The notes below the pieces were generated by a model, which was given only the letters and a program-made list of their open reading frames with translations, had not been told where the DNA came from and ran no database searches. Shown here one piece after another: positions 8,424-17,765 of a stretch of 64,000 bases of DNA; within the stretch, counting starts at the first letter, position 1; each line of letters begins with the position of its first letter. The translations under genes were made by a program, and so were the position numbers. The DNA comes from Mucilaginibacter straminoryzae (GTDB lineage: Bacteria; Bacteroidota; Bacteroidia; Sphingobacteriales; Sphingobacteriaceae): assembly GCF_022953055.1 (NCBI RefSeq), contig NZ_JALJEJ010000007.1:178260-242259 (forward strand), read 5' to 3'.

Positions 8424-9320
8424 ATGTTACCAATAAAACCTTCCATGAGAACGAAACAAACAATGGCAATATCTTGGATAGCATTAGGTTTAATGATGCT
8501 GTCGTCTACAAATCTGAAGGCACAGAAGCCGGTCGAAAAATCGCGCGTTATATTTTTTGAAGATTTTTCCGCCTCAAAGCTGGATCGCTCAAGATGGAAC
8601 GTAATTGTGACAGATAAGGGCGTGGTTAATAACGAGCAGCAGGCTTATGTAGATTCATCTGCTACGTTATATATCGCACACGGGGCTGAAGCAGCCGGGG
8701 CGAAGGACGGCGCTTTGGTGATTAACCCTGTTTATCATGAAGGATATGTAAATGCGTCTAATAAACGGTTTGATTTTCTATCCGGCCGTATCGATAGCCG
8801 CGGGAAAGTCAGCTTTACTTATGGTACAGTTTCGGCGCGAATGAAATTACCTGCAGGTACTGGCCTATGGCCGGCTTTCTGGATGCTGGGCGAAGGTAAA
8901 TGGCCAGATTGCGGCGAAATCGACATTATGGAAAATATCGGTGAGCCAGATTGGATCAGTGCCGCCCTGCATGGCCCTGCCTATTTCGGCGAAACGCCGC
9001 TGGTAAATAAACTGTTCTTTAAAAATACGGATATTACCCAGTGGCATGTTTATACGGTAGAGTGGTCAAAGAACGCCTTGCTGTTTAAGGTAGATAACCA
9101 GCTTTATTATCGCGTCACCCGGCCAATGGTAGAAAATTACGGCCCCTGGGCTTTTGATAACCCTAAGTTTTTGATCCTTAACCTGGCACTGGGCGGTGCT
9201 TACCCGGCAAAGATCAACGGAGTTAAAGCGCCTTATAACGGGTTGCCGGAAACCACCGTGAAGCTGATTAAGCAAGGCAAAGCAAAAGTTTTGGTTGATT
9301 GGGTAAAGGTTACGCAATAG
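8424..9320 (+). CDS. Secreted GH16 beta-glucanase (laminarinase-like)
   Basis: A 298-residue secreted protein with an N-terminal signal segment ending at about ...NLKAQ; ATG 8445 (MRTKQT) is an alternative start that gives a more standard signal peptide. The catalytic motif ExDxxE is GEIDIME with Glu165 as nucleophile, Asp167 and Glu170 as acid/base. Flanking WPAFWMLG and HVYTVEWS are usual for GH16 endo-beta-1,3(4)-glucanases. It probably cleaves beta-1,3-containing glucans at the cell surface or in the periplasm, and may supply oligosaccharides to the utilization locus 17 kb downstream; that link is inference. Confidence 0.9.
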   Translation: MLPIKPSMRTKQTMAISWIALGLMMLSSTNLKAQKPVEKSRVIFFEDFSASKLDRSRWNVIVTDKGVVNNEQQAYVDSSATLYIAHGAEAAGAKDGALVINPVYHEGYVNASNKRFDFLSGRIDSRGKVSFTYGTVSARMKLPAGTGLWPAFWMLGEGKWPDCGEIDIMENIGEPDWISAALHGPAYFGETPLVNKLFFKNTDITQWHVYTVEWSKNALLFKVDNQLYYRVTRPMVENYGPWAFDNPKFLILNLALGGAYPAKINGVKAPYNGLPETTVKLIKQGKAKVLVDWVKVTQ

Positions 9321-9370
9321 TTGTACGTCAAAGATGACAATCTGCATGCCGAACTAATTTGATAAAAAAC

Positions 9371-9378
9371 TATTTTTG
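9371..9378 (+). promoter_or_regulatory. -7 box directly before the HYC_CC_PP gene
   Basis: TATTTTTG is a full match to TAnnTTTG and ends five bases before the ATG at 9384, which predicts a leaderless or nearly leaderless transcript. Confidence 0.45.
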
Positions 9379-9383
9379 TATTA

Positions 9384-9770
9384 ATGAAGCGCATATTGGT
9401 ATTGATACTTACAGTTTGTTACCTGGGGTTATCCTCGGGCGCGACGCTGCATTTTCAATATTGCATGGGGCGTTTGGTGGGCGTTGGGTTAAGTCCGGTA
9501 AAAGCAAAAGTTTACCGTTGCGGTATGGCCAAAAGAATGGCCGCAAAAAAATGCTGTAAGGATAAATATCAGGAGTTCAAGACAGATAAGTCGAGTATTG
9601 CCGTTTCTACTGCGGTGCCAGATCAAATGGTGGCTACTCCGCCTAACCTGTTTTTTGTATGGAGCCCGGTTGTCACAACGTTAACCCGGTATTTAGTGCC
9701 GCAGGCACAAGCGCCGCCATTGGCACTCGCCGTCCCGATTTATAAGCGTAACGCTACATTCCGTATTTGA
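9384..9770 (+). CDS. HYC_CC_PP family small secreted protein
   Basis: A 128-residue secreted protein with a signal peptide (MKRILVLILTVCYLGLSSG). It carries the spaced signature of the HYC_CC_PP family, here QYCMG near residue 27, CCKD near 57 and PP near 86, and a further CGM. The first His of HYC is replaced by Gln. The family is often found near copper/heavy-metal genes in Bacteroidota; the Cys/Met residues could bind metal. The next genes are a DUF3347 protein and a multicopper oxidase, which supports a role in copper handling. Confidence 0.8.
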   Translation: MKRILVLILTVCYLGLSSGATLHFQYCMGRLVGVGLSPVKAKVYRCGMAKRMAAKKCCKDKYQEFKTDKSSIAVSTAVPDQMVATPPNLFFVWSPVVTTLTRYLVPQAQAPPLALAVPIYKRNATFRI

Positions 9771-9864
9771 TTTTCTCTCCCTTTCAATAGGTGCAGTTTT
9801 AATCTGCCTAAATAACAACGGTATTTGCTGCCGGTAAATCTCACGTATTTAATTTCTTACAATC

Positions 9865-10377
9865 ATGAAAACACTAAAAGTTATTCTTTTGGCGGTTGTT
9901 GTATTCGCTGCCGCTACCTTTAAAGTAAATGCCCAGTCAGAAGGTAAAACCACATTAAACCAGGTTCTTACCCATTATTTCGAAGTAAAAAATGCCCTTG
10001 TGTCCGGTAGCGCAACGGACGCTAATGCTAAAGCAGGCGCTTTATTAGCTGCTATCGGCGAAGTAAAGCCCGCATCCCTGGCTGACGATCAGCAAAAAGC
10101 CTGGACAGCCTATGCCGACAAGCTTTCTTTTGATGCACGCCATATTTCAGAAAATAAAGATATCGCCCACCAGCGCGAACATTTCGCCAGCCTTTCAAAA
10201 AACATGTATGATCTGTTCAAGGCTTTAAAGGTGAACGATGTTGCTGTTTATCAGCAATACTGCCCCATGAAAAAGGCCAGCTGGTTAAGCGAAAGTTCGG
10301 CGGTTAAAAATCCTTACTATGGAAGCGCCATGCTTACCTGCGGTAAAACAACAGAAACACTATCGCCAATTAAGTAA
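9865..10377 (+). CDS. DUF3347 periplasmic copper-associated protein
   Basis: A 170-residue protein with a clear signal peptide (cleavage after ...KVNAQ). The helical body and the C-terminal QYCPMKKASWLS followed by NPYYGSAMLTCGK are the DUF3347 signature, with Cys and Met residues suited to copper binding. DUF3347 also occurs fused to CusB-type efflux adaptors. The multicopper oxidase starts 10 bases after its stop codon, so they are one transcript; it may deliver or buffer copper for the oxidase. Confidence 0.88.
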   Translation: MKTLKVILLAVVVFAAATFKVNAQSEGKTTLNQVLTHYFEVKNALVSGSATDANAKAGALLAAIGEVKPASLADDQQKAWTAYADKLSFDARHISENKDIAHQREHFASLSKNMYDLFKALKVNDVAVYQQYCPMKKASWLSESSAVKNPYYGSAMLTCGKTTETLSPIK

Positions 10378-10387
10378 GCTACAGGGG

Positions 10388-12658
10388 ATGAGAAAATTAT
10401 TAATGGCTTTCGTGATGATGCTGTTTGCGGTGGTTGCTTTTGCGCAACACCATCATATGGGCATGGGCGAAAGCAGTAAGCGGTTGCCGTTTTATACCAA
10501 AATAGGCAATCGCGATATTTACCATATTTATATTGCAGATACTACGGTTAATTACACAGGTAAGCAACGCCCGGCAATGGCCATCAACGGCAGTATACCC
10601 GCGCCGGAGCTTCAGTTTACAGAAGGCGATACGGCCGAGATCTACGTACATAACCTGATGATGATGGAAACTTCCATCCACTGGCATGGGTTAATACTCC
10701 CCAACCGGTATGATGGTGTTTCGTACTTAACCACCACGCCCATCATGGGTGGGCAGACGCACTTATTTAAGTTTCCGCTGGTACAGCACGGTACTTACTG
10801 GTACCATTCGCACACCATGACACAGGAGCAAAGTGGTTTATACGGGTCGTTCATTATTCACGAACGTAAGCCGGAACCGATGAAGGAGTATACCTTATTG
10901 TTGAGTGACTGGACGGACGAAAACCCTGAGCAGGTGCAGCGCAGGCTGCATAACGCCACCGATTGGTATGCCATCCGTAAGGGTAGCACCCAAGATTACT
11001 GGCAGGCGTTGAAAAGCGGGCACGTTAAAACCAAACTGACCAATGAATGGAAGCGCATGACGGCCATGGACGTAAGCGATGTTTACTACGACCGGTTTTT
11101 CAGCAATGGAAAGCCTGTAGCAGAGGCGCCGCAGTTTAAAGCCGGGGAAAAGGTAAGGCTGCGCGTAGTGAACGGCAGTTCTTCCACTTACTTTTGGCTG
11201 AAATGGGCCGGAGGGAAAATGCAGGTGGTTGCTAACGATGGCGAGGACGTACAGCCGGTTGAGGTGGATAGGATGATCGTCGGTGTAGCGGAAACCTATG
11301 ATGTGGTGGTAACCATACCCAAGGACGGCAGCTATGAATTTTTAGCAACACCCGAAGACCGCACACGTTATACCAGTTTATGGCTGGGGCCGGGGCAGAA
11401 GCACCCGGCGAAGAAACTGGGAAGGCTGAAGTACTTTGAAGGCATGAAGATGATGAACGACATGATGGACATGCACGGCAACATGAAAAGTATGGACGGC
11501 ATGGTCATGACGAATCAGGTTATGGATATGAACACGGTGATGTATCCTGAAATTACCGGTGAGGAAAAGCAACCGGCATCAAAAGGGATGGCAGAAGATC
11601 ATGGCGGCATGCACCACGATATGCCCGGCATGGACATGGGAAACAGCACAGATATTGTGACATTGAATTACAACATGCTAAAGTCTACCCATGTAACTAC
11701 ACTGCCGACGGGGCCCACCAAGTTATTGAACTTTGAACTGACCGGGAATATGAACCGCTATGTCTGGACGATCAATAATAAAACCGTGTCCGAGTCGGAC
11801 AAGATCCTGATCAAACAGGGCGAGAATGTACGTATCATCCTTTATAATAACACCATGATGCGTCACCCCATGCATTTGCACGGCCATTATTTTCGGGTGT
11901 TGAACGGACAGGGTGAATATTCACCACTGAAGAATACGTTGGATATAATGCCGATGGAACGGGATACCATAGAGTTCAGGGCATCTGAAAGCGGAGACTG
12001 GTTTTTTCATTGCCATATTCTCTATCACATGATGAGCGGTATGGGCCGCATCTTCAGTTACGAAAATTCGCCGCCTAACCCCGAAGTGCCGGACCCTGTA
12101 GCTGCCATGAAAATGATCAACGCGGACGACCGTAAGTTTTACGCCGCAGCGAAGGTTGGCCTTGAGAGCAATGGCAGCGACGGCAATGCTTCTTTAGCCA
12201 ATACCCGCTGGCGTTTTTCAACCATGTGGCACTTAGGCACCAGCGCTACTAAAGGGTTTGAAAGCGAAACAATGGTCGGCAGGTTCTTTGGCCGTATGCA
12301 ATGGTTGTATGCTTACGCCGGGTTCGATTATCATTACAAGCGTACGGACGACGTAGAAAAGAACATGTTCGGGCAGATCAGCAATAAGAATAACAGGCAC
12401 ACGGTTGTGGCGGGCCTTGCCTACACATTGCCGATGCTTTTCGTAGCAGATCTGCGGGTGGATGGGAACGGTAAGTTCAGGTTCCAGTTAGGCCGCGAAG
12501 ATATCCCGTTAACCAATCGCTTAAGAATGACCTTGATGGGTAATACCGATAAAGAATATACTGCAGGTTTACGATATGTGGTTAACAAAACGTTCTCGCT
12601 TTCATCGCATTACGACAGCGATATGGGCTGGGGAGGCGGTTTAACGTTGACCTATTAA
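10388..12658 (+). CDS. Multicopper oxidase (CopA/CueO type) with C-terminal CopB-like domain
   Basis: A 756-residue periplasmic oxidase that couples Cu(I) or phenol oxidation to oxygen reduction. I chose ATG 10388, which gives a signal peptide (MRKLLMAFVMMLFAVVAFAQ). All four copper motifs are present: HWHG, WYHSH, HPMHLHGHYF and HCHILYHM. A Met/His-rich segment at about 348-418 (MNDMMDMHGNM; MHHDMPGMDMG) is of the CopA type and should bind Cu(I). After the last copper motif there are about 170 extra residues (from about 578) with alternating strands that resemble the outer-membrane protein CopB, ending in an aromatic. This makes it much longer than CueO (about 500). The fusion call is by pattern only. 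Confidence 0.9.
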   Translation: MRKLLMAFVMMLFAVVAFAQHHHMGMGESSKRLPFYTKIGNRDIYHIYIADTTVNYTGKQRPAMAINGSIPAPELQFTEGDTAEIYVHNLMMMETSIHWHGLILPNRYDGVSYLTTTPIMGGQTHLFKFPLVQHGTYWYHSHTMTQEQSGLYGSFIIHERKPEPMKEYTLLLSDWTDENPEQVQRRLHNATDWYAIRKGSTQDYWQALKSGHVKTKLTNEWKRMTAMDVSDVYYDRFFSNGKPVAEAPQFKAGEKVRLRVVNGSSSTYFWLKWAGGKMQVVANDGEDVQPVEVDRMIVGVAETYDVVVTIPKDGSYEFLATPEDRTRYTSLWLGPGQKHPAKKLGRLKYFEGMKMMNDMMDMHGNMKSMDGMVMTNQVMDMNTVMYPEITGEEKQPASKGMAEDHGGMHHDMPGMDMGNSTDIVTLNYNMLKSTHVTTLPTGPTKLLNFELTGNMNRYVWTINNKTVSESDKILIKQGENVRIILYNNTMMRHPMHLHGHYFRVLNGQGEYSPLKNTLDIMPMERDTIEFRASESGDWFFHCHILYHMMSGMGRIFSYENSPPNPEVPDPVAAMKMINADDRKFYAAAKVGLESNGSDGNASLANTRWRFSTMWHLGTSATKGFESETMVGRFFGRMQWLYAYAGFDYHYKRTDDVEKNMFGQISNKNNRHTVVAGLAYTLPMLFVADLRVDGNGKFRFQLGREDIPLTNRLRMTLMGNTDKEYTAGLRYVVNKTFSLSSHYDSDMGWGGGLTLTY

Positions 12659-12684
12659 TTTTTTGTTTCATTCTTTTTCAGACA

Positions 12685-12745
12685 GGATGCCTGCATATCT
12701 GCTCGCTTAATCAATCGGGCTTTTATCGCCAGGCATCCCATTTTT
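12685..12745 (+). terminator. Candidate terminator after the multicopper oxidase
   Basis: GGATGCCTG (12685-12693) pairs perfectly with CAGGCATCC (12730-12738). A second stem, GCTCG with CGGGC, is nested in the 36-base loop. CATTTTT follows. The large loop makes this less certain than a simple terminator. Confidence 0.5.
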
Positions 12746-12886
12746 AGATGATATTGTAAACGTCTTACTGCATTCTGAACGCTTTTTCTTAATTTTTATA
12801 TATAGGATATATTTTATCATAAATATTAATGTGTAACTTTAGGATAACCTGAACGTAAACACTAAGTACGTCCTATTAGTTTAATT

Positions 12887-13105
12887 ATGAACCCCTTTTA
12901 CAGCTATATTATGCAGGATGATGGATGGAAAAGCACCATTTCAATTAGTGCTGTAATCTTGTGTTTGAATTTATTGCTTACCTTTTTTATAAGTATAAAG
13001 CTAATTATCAATCCAATATTTCTTTTACGCTTGAATAAGGTGAGAAATTATCCAATCAACCTAAAGCTAACAAGCAGAGGGCGTTTCTCTGGTTTAAACT
13101 CGTAG
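12887..13105 (+). CDS. Doubtful small membrane protein, 72 residues
   Basis: ATG 12887 opens a frame with one hydrophobic helix (about residues 18-45) and a basic tail. The TAACTTTA box lies 45 bases upstream. Codon use is poor and no family is recognised; it could equally be non-coding. Confidence 0.22.
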   Translation: MNPFYSYIMQDDGWKSTISISAVILCLNLLLTFFISIKLIINPIFLLRLNKVRNYPINLKLTSRGRFSGLNS

Positions 13106-13154
13106 AAATTTTTATCCCCTATTAAAGATGTTGAAGCAATACGATTCTTATTTG

Positions 13155-13182
13155 TGGAAATTTTTTCCCGATTTTGGAAATT
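13155..13182 (+). repeat. Paired TGGAAATT repeats upstream of H-NOX
   Basis: TGGAAATT occurs at 13155-13162 and 13175-13182, exactly 20 bases apart (about two helical turns), 87-114 bases before the H-NOX start. A possible regulator binding site. Confidence 0.3.
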
Positions 13183-13268
13183 ATCTGCGCCAAAAATGCC
13201 ATGTTGCATCTCTGGGCAGCTTTTTCATATTAGGTACAATTTTTATTAACTGTTAGTAAAAGTAAATT

Positions 13269-13811
13269 ATGTACGGAATCGTGAATAAAGCAATCGAAGA
13301 CCTGGTAATAAGCAATTTTGGCCGGGAAAAATGGGAAGCGGTTAAAGAACGAAGCGGTGTAGAAGTAGACTTCTTTATCGGTAACCAACCCTATGCAGAC
13401 GAGGTAACTTACAAACTGGCGCAGGCTGTTTCTGATGAAATGGAAATGCCGCAGGCAGAAGTGCTGCAAGCCTTTGGCGAGTGGTGGGTTCTAAAAACGG
13501 GAAAAGAAAAATACGGGGGCTTAATGCAGGCCGGCGGACAGAACTTGAAAGAGTTTTTAATTAACCTGCCCGAGTTTCACAACCGTATCATGCTGATCTA
13601 TACACGGCTTACCCCGCCCGAGTTTCAAGTAACTGATATAGAGGAGAATAGCCTTCATCTGCATTATTTTTCGAAAAGACAGGGGTTGCAGGAATTTGTG
13701 CGCGGGCTGATCTCTGGCCTGGGGAAAATGTACGATTGCCCGGTTACTATTGAACTGATTGAAAGCAGATTAGCAGGCCATGATCATGAAGTATTTAAAG
13801 TAAACTGGTAG
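13269..13811 (+). CDS. H-NOX heme gas sensor
   Basis: A 180-residue stand-alone H-NOX (HNOB) protein that binds NO (or O2) on a protoheme. The proximal heme ligand is His104 in LPEFHNRIM, and the heme-propionate motif YxSxR is Tyr133-Ser135-Arg137 (YFSKR). Length matches the family (about 180). The next gene, a hybrid kinase with a cognate HNOBA-like N-terminus, starts one base after its stop codon. In such pairs the H-NOX switches kinase activity in response to NO, which is the expected role here. Confidence 0.93.
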   Translation: MYGIVNKAIEDLVISNFGREKWEAVKERSGVEVDFFIGNQPYADEVTYKLAQAVSDEMEMPQAEVLQAFGEWWVLKTGKEKYGGLMQAGGQNLKEFLINLPEFHNRIMLIYTRLTPPEFQVTDIEENSLHLHYFSKRQGLQEFVRGLISGLGKMYDCPVTIELIESRLAGHDHEVFKVNW

Positions 13812-13812
13812 T

Positions 13813-16800
13813 ATGATGCAAGCAGCAGTTGGCGTGGCATTTAGTAATGAGCAATTAAACAGGGTTTTCCCTTTTTATTTCATTATTGATCGCCAGCTGC
13901 AGGTTACCGGTTATGGGCAAAGCCTGAAGAAATTAGCCGGTAAAGAACTACATGGATGTTTCAATAGCAATTTTCTGGTTTATCGTCCTCATCTGGACGT
14001 AATAGATTTTGATGCAATACATTCCCTCAGTGATCGTCTTTCTATTATAAAACTGCTCGATAAACCCGATCAGTTTCTGCGGGGGCAGTTCGAATACCTG
14101 GAGGATAGGGATGCGCTTTTATTTATCGGATCGCCCTGGTTCAGGGATATGGAATCTGTAACAGCAAGCCATCTTACGCTGCGTGATTTTGCCCATCACG
14201 ATCCATTGATAGACTTGCTGCATGTGTTAAAAGCAGAAGAGATTGTAAACGACGATCTGAAAGAATTGCTGCGAACCGTACACCAGCAAAAAAAGGACTT
14301 ACGAAATGCTGCGGAAGAGATTAAAGACATTGCGTTATTTCCGCTGCAAAATCCAGACCCCATATTCCGCATCGACTTTACTGGCAAGGTGTTGATGAGT
14401 AATCCCATTGCAGATTCAATTTCCTATTTTGAGTATAAGGAAAAGCACTACAGTCCGCAAGAGTTCTGGCCATACCTGGTTAAACAGATTGATCTGGCGG
14501 TAGATAAATGGAGTTTCGAAATCGTTTTTGAGCAGCGTACGTTTTCGTTTATCTGCAAGTATCTGCAAGAGCAGAACTACATCAATATTTATGGCCGTGA
14601 TATCACTATAGTAAAGGAGAAAGAAGAACGGCTGAAGTTGCTTTCGCGAATAGTAGAAGACAATAGTGCAGTTGTTATTATAACTGATGTGGAAGGCCGG
14701 ATTACCTGGGTTAATAAGAGCTTTGTGGATAACCGGGGTTTCTCTCTTGAAGAGGCTATTGGTAAAAGACCGGGTGAATTGATGGGCGGCCCAGCAACCG
14801 AGGGCGAATCAGATCAATACTTAAGACAACAGGTACAAGAGGCTAAACCATTCAAGACAGAGATAATCGGTTATACCAAAACAGGTGAAGCAAGATGGTT
14901 CAGGATACAGGGGCAGCCGGTATTTAACAACAGGAATCAACTTATCGGTTTCTTTTCACTAGAACAGGACATTACCCAGGAGAAACTCGCTTCTGAAAAG
15001 ATCAGGCAGTCAGAAGCGCTTTTCAGAACCGTGCTGGAACGCGTTGGCGATAACGTATGGGAGCATCACTTTAAGTTAGCCAAAACCACTTTTTCTAAGC
15101 CTTATTATGAGTTCCTTGGCTACCCCGATGGTTCGCTTGTGGATGAAGAAGGTATGCTTTGGTGGAAGAGCGTATCGGAGGAAGATCTGTATGTACTCAG
15201 GTCTGCTTATGAAGATTATCAGTCTGGCCTGATCGATACACACAGTTTAGAGTACCGGATCCGCAGGCAGGATGGTACCATCCGTTGGATACTGGATAGG
15301 GGCGTGGTGATTGAGAAGGATGAAACCGGTTCGCCTTTAAGAAGTATTGGTACCCATACAGACATCACCCGTATCAAGCAGACAGAAATTGAGCTGGAAC
15401 AACGCGTAAAGCAATTCAGGTCGTTATCTGAAAGTATACCGGGCGTTATCTATGAATATGAGTTTCGCGCCGATGGTACAGACGGATTAAAATATGTGAG
15501 CCCGGTTATCGAAAAAATGTTCGGTATAAAGGCGGAAGAGTTCAAGAATTATATGAGCTTTTTACACCCCGACGACCGCGAACGGGTAATTGAGAAAAAT
15601 CGCCGCTCGCGCGAAACCCTGGCACCGTTTTATGATGAATCAAGATTAGTGATACCGGGTACGGGCATAAGGTGGCATGCCGTTCATTCGTCCTATTCCT
15701 ACACTTCACAAACGGGCAGTATCGTGTTCACCGGGTTTATCCTGGATATTACCGAACGCAAAATGGCTGAGGAGGTGCTAAAGGCTAATGAAGAAAAATA
15801 CCGTACCATAATTGCCAATATGAACCTGGGCCTTCTGGAGGTTGATACCAAAGGTATTGTCACCTATGCCAATAAGGGTTTCAGCACTATCAGTGGCTAC
15901 TCGCCCGAAGAATTGGTTGGTCGCGAGGCAGCGCCGCTCTTCTTGGAACAGGAGGGTGTGAACTTATTGAATAAAAAATTTGAACAGCGAAGACATGGTA
16001 TTGCAGATGCTTACCTGGTGCAGGCTAAAAATAAGAATAAAGAAGAACGCTGGTGGCTGATCAGCGGTGCGCCGCGGTATAACGATAAGGGCGAACTGGT
16101 AGGGTCTGTAGGCATCCACCTCGATATCACAGAACAAAAACGGCAGGAAGCAGAATTGGTAGAGGCAAAGATCCAGGCAGAACAATTGGCCCGTACCAAA
16201 GAAATGTTCCTAGCGAACATGAGCCATGAGATCCGCACGCCTATGAACGCCGTGTTGGGTATGAGCAACCAACTGGCTAAAACAGAACTGGATACCAAAC
16301 AACAGTTTTACCTGGATACCATCATTTCTGCCTCTGAAAACCTGCTGGTAATTATCAATGATATACTCGACCTTTCTAAGATTGATGCCGGGAAGCTAAG
16401 CCTGGAAACTATTGGTTTCGAACTCCAAAAGGTAGCGGACAGGGCGGTCCAAGTGCTTTCGCTCAAAGCCGAAGAGAAAGGGTTGAGGCTGGTTAACACC
16501 TTCTTTGATCAGCAGATTTCACCGGTGTTATTAGGTGATCCCTTCCGGCTCAACCAGATCTTATTAAACCTGATCGGAAATGCAATTAAGTTTACAGAAA
16601 AAGGAACCGTCAGCCTGAAATTCTTTTTAGAGAAAGATGAGGATACGCAGCAGACCATAAAAGTTTCCGTTGAAGATACCGGGGTGGGGATGGACGAAAA
16701 CTATATCGAACACCTGTTTGATAAGTTTAGCCAGGAAAATGAATCTATTACACGCCAGTATGGAGGTACGGGTTTAGGTATGAGCATTTGCCGCGAACTG

Positions 16801-17700
16801 GTAGAACTGATGGGGGGAACTATCGGCGCGGTTAGTGCAAAAGGAAAAGGAACAATAATAGCTTTTACCATTACGCTTAAAAAAGGCCGGGTAATAGATT
16901 TGCCGGTACAGCAGACTACGATAATAGATAAGCGTTTCCTGCGTGGGAAAAAGATACTTGTAACTGATGATAATGAACTGAACCGCCTGGTGGCATCCAT
17001 CATTATCAAAAGTTATGGTGGAGAAATAACAGAAGCTGCAGATGGCGAACAGGCGCTGGAGCTACTGGCAAAGGAAAAGTTTGATGTGGTATTAATGGAT
17101 ATCCAGATGCCGGGGATCAGCGGTTTGGAAGCTGCTAAACAAATCCGTTCAAAAGGGAATGATGTAGCCGTGATAGCCCTTACTGCAGGTGCAGTGAAAG
17201 GTGAAAGGGAAAAATGTATCGCCGCCGGTATGAATGATTATATCTCTAAGCCTTTCCGCGAGCACGATTTCCTGACGATTGTTAATAAATGGCTCCCAAA
17301 ACAGGAAGCTCAGCCCGCTAAAATTGTGGAACCTGCGGTGCAGCCACTATACGATCTTTCAGAACTGGAAATGATCAGCAAGAATAATCCCGATTTTATA
17401 AAAAAGATGTGCGCCATTTTCTGCGAGCAAGTTCCTCCGGTGTTAGCACAGTTGAATAAAGCCTACCACACCGGCGACCTGAAAATGATAGGTGAAATAG
17501 CGCACAGGATGAAGCCAAGCCTTGCCAACCTGAAAATCCATTCTTTGAAAGAAGTGGTTGCCAGTATGGAAAAATTAGGCCGCGGCGAAATAAACACCAA
17601 TAATATAGAGGCGTTTATAAATCAATTTACGGAAGTGCTGAATGCTGTTGTTGCAGACATGAAAAAGAAATTGGAAGGAGCCGCCGTCGATAAAACTTAG
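13813..17700 (+). CDS. H-NOX-associated hybrid histidine kinase (HNOBA-PAS-HisKA-HATPase-REC-HPt)
   Basis: A 1295-residue cytoplasmic hybrid kinase without membrane helices. Order: HNOBA-like/PAS domain (about 1-150), coiled coil, a PAS-like region (about 180-270), four more PAS/PAC units (about 275-780, e.g. EDNSAVVIITD, RVGDNVWEH, SIPGVIYEY, NMNLGLLEVD), HisKA with phospho-His805 (MSHEIRTP), HATPase (N, DTGVGM, GGTGLGM boxes), receiver with Asp1096 (LMDIQMPG) and Lys in ISKPF, and a C-terminal HPt domain with His1231 (AHRMKPS). The complete internal phosphorelay implies transfer onward to a separate response regulator, which is not encoded next to it. The first gene of the pair, H-NOX, is the presumed input partner. 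Confidence 0.93.
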   Translation: MMQAAVGVAFSNEQLNRVFPFYFIIDRQLQVTGYGQSLKKLAGKELHGCFNSNFLVYRPHLDVIDFDAIHSLSDRLSIIKLLDKPDQFLRGQFEYLEDRDALLFIGSPWFRDMESVTASHLTLRDFAHHDPLIDLLHVLKAEEIVNDDLKELLRTVHQQKKDLRNAAEEIKDIALFPLQNPDPIFRIDFTGKVLMSNPIADSISYFEYKEKHYSPQEFWPYLVKQIDLAVDKWSFEIVFEQRTFSFICKYLQEQNYINIYGRDITIVKEKEERLKLLSRIVEDNSAVVIITDVEGRITWVNKSFVDNRGFSLEEAIGKRPGELMGGPATEGESDQYLRQQVQEAKPFKTEIIGYTKTGEARWFRIQGQPVFNNRNQLIGFFSLEQDITQEKLASEKIRQSEALFRTVLERVGDNVWEHHFKLAKTTFSKPYYEFLGYPDGSLVDEEGMLWWKSVSEEDLYVLRSAYEDYQSGLIDTHSLEYRIRRQDGTIRWILDRGVVIEKDETGSPLRSIGTHTDITRIKQTEIELEQRVKQFRSLSESIPGVIYEYEFRADGTDGLKYVSPVIEKMFGIKAEEFKNYMSFLHPDDRERVIEKNRRSRETLAPFYDESRLVIPGTGIRWHAVHSSYSYTSQTGSIVFTGFILDITERKMAEEVLKANEEKYRTIIANMNLGLLEVDTKGIVTYANKGFSTISGYSPEELVGREAAPLFLEQEGVNLLNKKFEQRRHGIADAYLVQAKNKNKEERWWLISGAPRYNDKGELVGSVGIHLDITEQKRQEAELVEAKIQAEQLARTKEMFLANMSHEIRTPMNAVLGMSNQLAKTELDTKQQFYLDTIISASENLLVIINDILDLSKIDAGKLSLETIGFELQKVADRAVQVLSLKAEEKGLRLVNTFFDQQISPVLLGDPFRLNQILLNLIGNAIKFTEKGTVSLKFFLEKDEDTQQTIKVSVEDTGVGMDENYIEHLFDKFSQENESITRQYGGTGLGMSICRELVELMGGTIGAVSAKGKGTIIAFTITLKKGRVIDLPVQQTTIIDKRFLRGKKILVTDDNELNRLVASIIIKSYGGEITEAADGEQALELLAKEKFDVVLMDIQMPGISGLEAAKQIRSKGNDVAVIALTAGAVKGEREKCIAAGMNDYISKPFREHDFLTIVNKWLPKQEAQPAKIVEPAVQPLYDLSELEMISKNNPDFIKKMCAIFCEQVPPVLAQLNKAYHTGDLKMIGEIAHRMKPSLANLKIHSLKEVVASMEKLGRGEINTNNIEAFINQFTEVLNAVVADMKKKLEGAAVDKT

Positions 17701-17765
17701 TCCGCGCCTGCACTACCTAAAATCTTATAGCCGGAAATAAGATGCACCCCAATATACTCACGCTT

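Larger units (their letters stand above)
12659..13268 (+). other. 610-base intergenic region between the copper group and H-NOX
   Basis: AT-rich. It holds a candidate terminator (12685-12745), a weak small open frame (12887-13105), a TAACTTTA box at 12834-12841 and a pair of TGGAAATT repeats before the H-NOX gene. Nothing else was recognised. Confidence 0.6.

Noticed and set aside
10319..10387. Upstream extension of the multicopper oxidase overlapping the DUF3347 gene
   Set aside because: The ATG at 10388 gives a proper signal peptide directly; the longer start would bury it.
17722..17743. ATCTTAT/ATAAGAT hairpin between the hybrid kinase and the VIT gene considered as a terminator
   Set aside because: AT-only-biased seven-pair stem without a T-run on either side; support is too weak to list.
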